NCBI GenBank assembly: GCA_030674185.1 | Contig: CM060307.1 | Location: 28,433,696 to 28,446,195, forward strand | DNA: 12,500 nucleotides | Source of the DNA: Monoplex corrugatus | Taxonomy: Eukaryota; Mollusca; Gastropoda; Littorinimorpha; Ranellidae | Reading direction: 5' to 3' | Shown: positions 9,605-12,500 of the stretch, piece after piece | Layout: each line of letters opens with the position of its first letter | Numbering within the stretch: position 1 is the first letter of the stretch | Program-made: the position numbers and the translations under genes | The notes under the pieces: model-generated | Databases searched by the model: none | Told to the model about the DNA's origin: nothing | The model's input: only the letters and a program-made list of their open reading frames with translations

Positions 9605-9832
9605 CAGCGACCCTCAAACATCGACATCTAATGATCTCACACGTCATCAAATGATAGGAGACAGAGATAACGAAAAGACCGAATCTTCAGAACTCAAACA
9701 ATCCGGTCAGTCAACTACAGAGCTGGTGAACCTCCAGTCATCACCAAAAGAAATTGTCATTTATGTTAACGCACGAGCAGACAAGTGTTCAGTGACCCAG
9801 CCAACACACCTGGCCACGACACAACCCTCCAT
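9590..9832 (+). pseudogene. ICL3 middle segment of the second receptor, read in the shifted frame
   Basis: In the frame one base later than the upstream ORF, this stretch encodes DQSCDSDPQT, later NEKTESSELKQ, EIVIYVNARAD and THLATTQPS. It parallels the first receptor's DQSCDSCPQT, DKSSELTQ, DVISVNILADD and TQLAMEQPP in order. The frame ends at TGA (9840-9842) inside the first 24-bp unit. That unit is 23 bases long, and the missing base returns the reading to the original frame for TM6-TM7. The locus therefore carries a +1 change somewhere in about 9530-9590 and a -1 change near 9833. Confidence 0.75.
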
Positions 9833-10014
9833 AACACAGTGACACAAGTCTCCATGACTCACGTTACACAGCAACCCTCCATGACTCACGAGACACGACC
9901 CTCCGTGACACGACCCTCCGTGACTCACGTGACACGACCCTCCGTGACTCACGTGACACAACAACCATCCATGACTCGCGTGACACGACCCTCCGTGACT
10001 CACGTGACACAGGC
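9821..10014 (+). repeat. Coding 24-bp minisatellite in ICL3 (PSMTHVTQ units)
   Basis: About eight tandem units encode PS(M/V)THVT(Q/R). After the first, defective unit of 23 bases, unit lengths are 27, 24, 15, 24, 27, 24 and 24, all multiples of three. The first receptor has a single equivalent, PPVTLMTQ, immediately before TSRGNESEK, so the unit can be traced to one 24-base stretch of receptor coding sequence. In the protein these units lie in the cytoplasmic loop just before TM6 and add many Ser/Thr residues that could be phosphorylated (inference). Confidence 0.9.
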
Positions 10015-10288
10015 CTCCAGGAACATCGAGTCAGAGAAACAACAAAGAAGTGGCGGGAAGTCTGTGTACGTGTTCTTCACAGTGCACGTGCTGTACATGG
10101 TCTGCTGGGTGCCCTACATGCTGAGTCTGCTGCTGTACTGTGGGCAAACGGTCAGAACTTTTCTTTTCTTCCTAGCCACCTGTAACTCTGGCATCAACTT
10201 CTTCATCTACACCTGGAAGGTGGTTGACTTCCGCAGAGCTTACTGCCGGCTTCTGCAGTCTGTGTGCTGTCCCTGCAAGTCTCAATAG
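9834..10288 (+). CDS. Second GPCR paralogue, ICL3 repeat plus TM6-TM7 and tail
   Basis: This is the C-terminal part of the paralogue, in the same frame as 8471-9604. The segment has no start of its own that I would trust; it belongs to the upstream gene. It begins with Ser/Thr-rich 8-residue units, then IESEKQQRSGGKS (first receptor: NESEKQQRRGRKS). TM6 follows with CWVP (first receptor CWTP), then TM7 with NSGINFFIYTW, again with Phe in place of the NPxxY proline. The tail is Cys-rich (CCPCKSQ) and ends at TAG 10286-10288. TM6-TM7 is open and clearly conserved with the first receptor, which argues that the gene was coding until recently or still is. Confidence 0.8.
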
Positions 10289-10389
10289 GTCAGTGAGATA
10301 GGAAGGTAGTTTAAGCAGCTCTTTGAATACTTTTCGTCATGACGAAATATACTGGTTTCTTTGTTATGTTTCTTGTGTATGGTATCCAC
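10289..10389 (+). other. 3' flank / UTR of the second receptor (copy A)
   Basis: About 100 bp after the stop is shared with copy B at about 12257-12352. It includes the palindrome CGTCATGACG (around 10336-10345) and ends at the duplication junction. It contains no AATAAA itself. Confidence 0.7.
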
Positions 10390-10392
10390 AAG

Positions 10393-10505
10393 TACAGAGC
10401 TGGTAACCTCCAGTCAACGCTCAAATAAATTGTCATTTCTGTTAACGCACGAGCAGACGACCAGTGTGCAGTGAACCAGTCGACACACTTAGCCACGACA
10501 CAACC
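10393..10505 (+). pseudogene. Duplicated ICL3 tail, non-coding copy
   Basis: This is the copy of 9716-9832 and matches it along its length (TACAGAGCTGGT, GTTAACGCACGAGCAGAC, CACGACACAACC). Small indels and substitutions, including a base lost after GAGCTGGT and a TAA in place of an AAG/GAA context near 10425, mean it cannot encode the loop. It lies downstream of the receptor stop and has no gene of its own upstream. Confidence 0.8.
10424..10429 (+). terminator. Candidate poly(A) signal created within the duplicated loop sequence
   Basis: AATAAA lies about 136 bases after the second receptor's stop. The parental sequence in copy A at about 9747-9756 reads AAAAGAAATT, so the hexamer arose by change in the duplicate. 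It is the only canonical hexamer I see soon after this stop. The nearby downstream sequence (TTGTCATTTCTGTT) is T/GT-rich. Confidence 0.4.
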
Positions 10506-11980
10506 TTCCATGACTCACGTGACAGAACCTTCCATGACTTACGTGGCACAGCCCTACATGATTCACGTGACACAACCCTCCAAGATTACGTGGCACAGCC
10601 ATCCATGATTCACGTGACACAACCCTCCAGATTCACGGCACACAGCCATCCATGATTCACGTGACACAACCCTCCAAGATTCACGTGGCACAACCATCCA
10701 TGATTCCACTGACCACAACACCCTCATATATTCACGTAATACAAGCCCTCCATGATTCACGTGGCACAACCCTCATGACTCACGTGACACACCTCCATGT
10801 TCACGTGACACAGCCCTCCATGACTCACGTGACACAGCCTCCATGACTCACGTGACACAGCCATCCATGATTCACGTGACACAGCCCTCCATGACTCACG
10901 TGACACAGCCCTCCATGATTCACGTGACACAGCCCTCCATGACTCACGTGACACAGCCCTCCAAGACTCACGTGACACAGCCCTCCATGACTCACGTGAC
11001 ACAGCCCTCCATGATTCACGTGACACAGCCCTCCATGATTTACGTGACACAGCCCTCCATGATTCACGTGCACACCCTCCATGACTCACGTGACACAGCC
11101 TCCATGACTGCCACGTGACACACAGCCCTCCATGATTCACGTGAACACAGCCCTCCATGACTCACGTGACACAGCCCCCATGACTCACGTGACACAGCCC
11201 TCCATGATTCACGTGACACAAGCCCTCCATGATTCACGTGACACAGCCCTCCATGATTCACGTGGCACAGCCCTCCATGATTCACGTGCACACAACCCTC
11301 CATGACTCACGTGACACAGCCTCCATGACTCACGTGCACAACAGACCCTCCATGATTCACGTGAACACAACCCTCATGACCACGTGACACAACCTTCCAT
11401 GACACTGACACAGCCCTCCATGATACACGTGACACAACAGCCCTCCATGACTCACGTGACACAACAACCCTCCATGACTCAGTGACACACCCTCCATGAC
11501 ACGTGACACACAACCCTGACCACGTGACACACAGACTCCATGACACACTGACACAACACCCTCCATGACCACGTGACACAACACCCTCCATGACCACTGA
11601 CACAACACCCTCCATGACACTGACACAAAAACCCTCCATGACCACGACACAAACCCTCCATGACACGACACACCCTCCAGACACCAACAAACTCCATGAC
11701 CACGGAACAACAACCCTCATGACACACGTGACACAACACCCTCCATGACACACGTGACACAACAACCCTCCATGATCACTGACACAAAGCCTCCATGACC
11801 ACGTGACACAACAACCCTCCATGACACACGAGACACAACCTCCATGACTCACGTGACACAAACGTCTGCGACTCACGTGACACAACCTTCCGTGACTCAC
11901 GTGACACGACCCTCCATACTCACGTGACACGACCCTCCATGTCTCACGTGACACGACCCTCCGTGACCCAAGTGACACAA
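10500..11980. repeat. Expanded 24-bp minisatellite array (about 60 units), each with an E-box
   Basis: About 1.5 kb of tandem units derive from the receptor loop repeat. A typical unit is CCCTCCATGACTCACG followed by TGACACAG, with ACT/ATT variants that partly alternate. The region 10843-11060 is homogeneous; both flanks, especially about 11380-11830, have shortened units and single-base losses. The outermost units at the 3' side (11900-11980) again resemble the units in copy A (CTCCGTG, ACGACC). Nearly every intact unit contains CACGTG. Open frames on both strands (PSMTHVTQ-like forward, HGGLCHVNHGG or ESWRAVSR reverse) arise because 24 is divisible by three and should not be annotated as proteins. 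Confidence 0.95.
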
Positions 11981-11984
11981 GCCT

Positions 11985-12256
11985 CCAGGAACATCGAGTC
12001 AGAGAAACAACAAAGAAGTGGCGGGAAGTCTGTTGTACGTGGTTCTTCACAGTTGCACGTGCTGTACGTGGTCTGGCCGACCCCTCATGCTGAGTTGCGC
12101 TACTGTGGCAAACGGTCAGAACTTTTCTTTTCTTCCAGCCACCTGCAACTCTGGCGTCAACTTCTTCATCTACACCTGGAAGGTGGTTGACTTCCGCAGA
12201 GCTTACTGCCGGACTTCTGCAGTCTGTGTGCTGTCCCTGCAAGTCTCAAGTCGGTG
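11985..12256 (+). pseudogene. Truncated TM6-TM7 pseudogene copy of the second receptor
   Basis: The sequence opens with ASRNIESEKQQRSGGKS exactly as in the parent, then loses frame at an extra T in the TCTG(T)TGTACG stretch near 12032. Further single-base gains and losses follow around 12040-12115, at TTCC(T)AGCC near 12137 and at CGG(A)CTTC near 12212. Fragments of TM6 (LHVLYVVW) and TM7 (CNSGVNFFIYTWKVVDFRRAYC) appear in different frames. The stop is also altered: TCTCAATAG in the parent reads TCTCAAGTC here. There is no 5' half of a receptor in front of it, only the minisatellite, so it has no coding role. Confidence 0.88.
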
Positions 12257-12500
12257 AGATAGGAAGGTAGTATAAGCAGCTCTTTGTGAATACTTTTCGT
12301 CATGACGAAACATACTGGTTTCTTTGTTATGCTTCTTATGTATGGTATCCACGATGACCGTGTCAGATTAATGCGGCAACGTGTGACGAAATGATAAAGA
12401 GAAGAAAAAAAAATCATACGATCAGCTGTTGATAGCCTTGAGGTTAAATTCACACACTATACACTCCAAATAACTGACGCAACGAAGACTCAGTCTATCA
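12257..12500. other. Duplicated 3' flank, then unique sequence to the window edge
   Basis: Positions 12257-12352 copy 10289-10389 with few changes, including the CGTCATGACG palindrome and TATGGTATCCAC. From 12353 the sequence is unique in this window, with an A-run near 12404-12413 and no recognisable gene. Confidence 0.7.

Larger units (their letters stand above)
9716..12352 (+). repeat. Tandem partial duplication of the second receptor's 3' end
   Basis: Copy A (9716-10389) contains the ICL3 tail, the 24-bp repeat, TM6-TM7, the stop and about 100 bp of 3' flank. Copy B (10393-12352) repeats the same order. Copy B starts at TACAGAGCTGGT, matching 9716, immediately after copy A's 3' flank ends in TATGGTATCCAC. 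The same TATGGTATCCAC at 12341-12352 closes copy B, and unique sequence follows. TM6-TM7 and 3' flank look about 90-95% identical by eye; the ICL3 tails are somewhat less alike. Copy B is about 2.0 kb against 0.67 kb because its minisatellite expanded. Confidence 0.88.

Noticed and set aside
10757..11303. Minus-strand and plus-strand ORFs of 79-133 codons across the array
   Set aside because: They are periodic 8-residue translations of the 24-bp unit, open because 24 is divisible by three. There is no non-repeat domain, start context or conserved end.
10500..11980. CRISPR-like array
   Set aside because: There are no unique spacers: units are contiguous 24-bp copies, and the context is a eukaryotic receptor gene.
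11307..12242. 311-codon minus-strand ORF
   Set aside because: It is the antisense of the minisatellite and of the TM6-TM7 pseudogene. Its length comes from repeat periodicity.

Overview
The window looks like animal nuclear DNA: intron-poor, AT-rich, and full of microsatellites and decayed retroelements. The two recognisable genes are class A (rhodopsin-like) G-protein-coupled receptors carried on single long exons. Tandem intronless receptor paralogues next to a tRNA-derived SINE and an L1-like LINE remnant would fit a marine invertebrate, perhaps a gastropod or other lophotrochozoan. That placement is inference only, since nothing here is diagnostic.

Layout. Positions 1-2310 hold no gene I can support. 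An intact 548-residue receptor (2323-3969, +) is followed within 20 bases by a (GT)n tract of about 260 bp, a 3' UTR and an AATAAA at 4647. A minus-strand remnant of a LINE reverse-transcriptase ORF (about 4660-5455) comes next and is itself interrupted by some 230 bp of AT-rich sequence. Positions 5588-6475 form a large foldback structure: two near-identical inverted arms of about 170 bp enclosing TA-rich DNA, in which the arm-tip motif recurs every 60-90 bp. An ATT/GAT microsatellite (6498-6735) and a tRNA-headed SINE (about 6805-7035) follow, then about 1.4 kb with nothing recognisable.

From 8471 a close paralogue of the first receptor begins. Its TM1-TM5 are intact, but the third intracellular loop (ICL3) carries a +1 and later a -1 frame change. 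The ORF therefore ends at 9604, while TM6-TM7 lie open in the original frame and end at 10288. Where receptor 1 has one 8-residue stretch (PPVTLMTQ), the paralogue has a tandem series of 8-residue units of the type PSMTHVTQ, built from a 24-bp DNA repeat.

The 3' end of this second gene (9716-10389: ICL3 tail, repeat, TM6-TM7 and 3' flank) was then duplicated in tandem as 10393-12352. In the second copy the 24-bp repeat has grown to about 1.5 kb (roughly 60 units), and the TM6-TM7 copy is broken by many small indels. Nearly every intact unit contains the palindromic E-box CACGTG within TCACGTGAC.

The most notable feature is this sequence of events: a receptor loop codon block became a minisatellite, stayed frame-preserving inside the gene, was carried into a partial segmental duplication and expanded there without frame constraint. 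Both receptors probably act at the plasma membrane as orphan receptors; the ligand cannot be read from the sequence.
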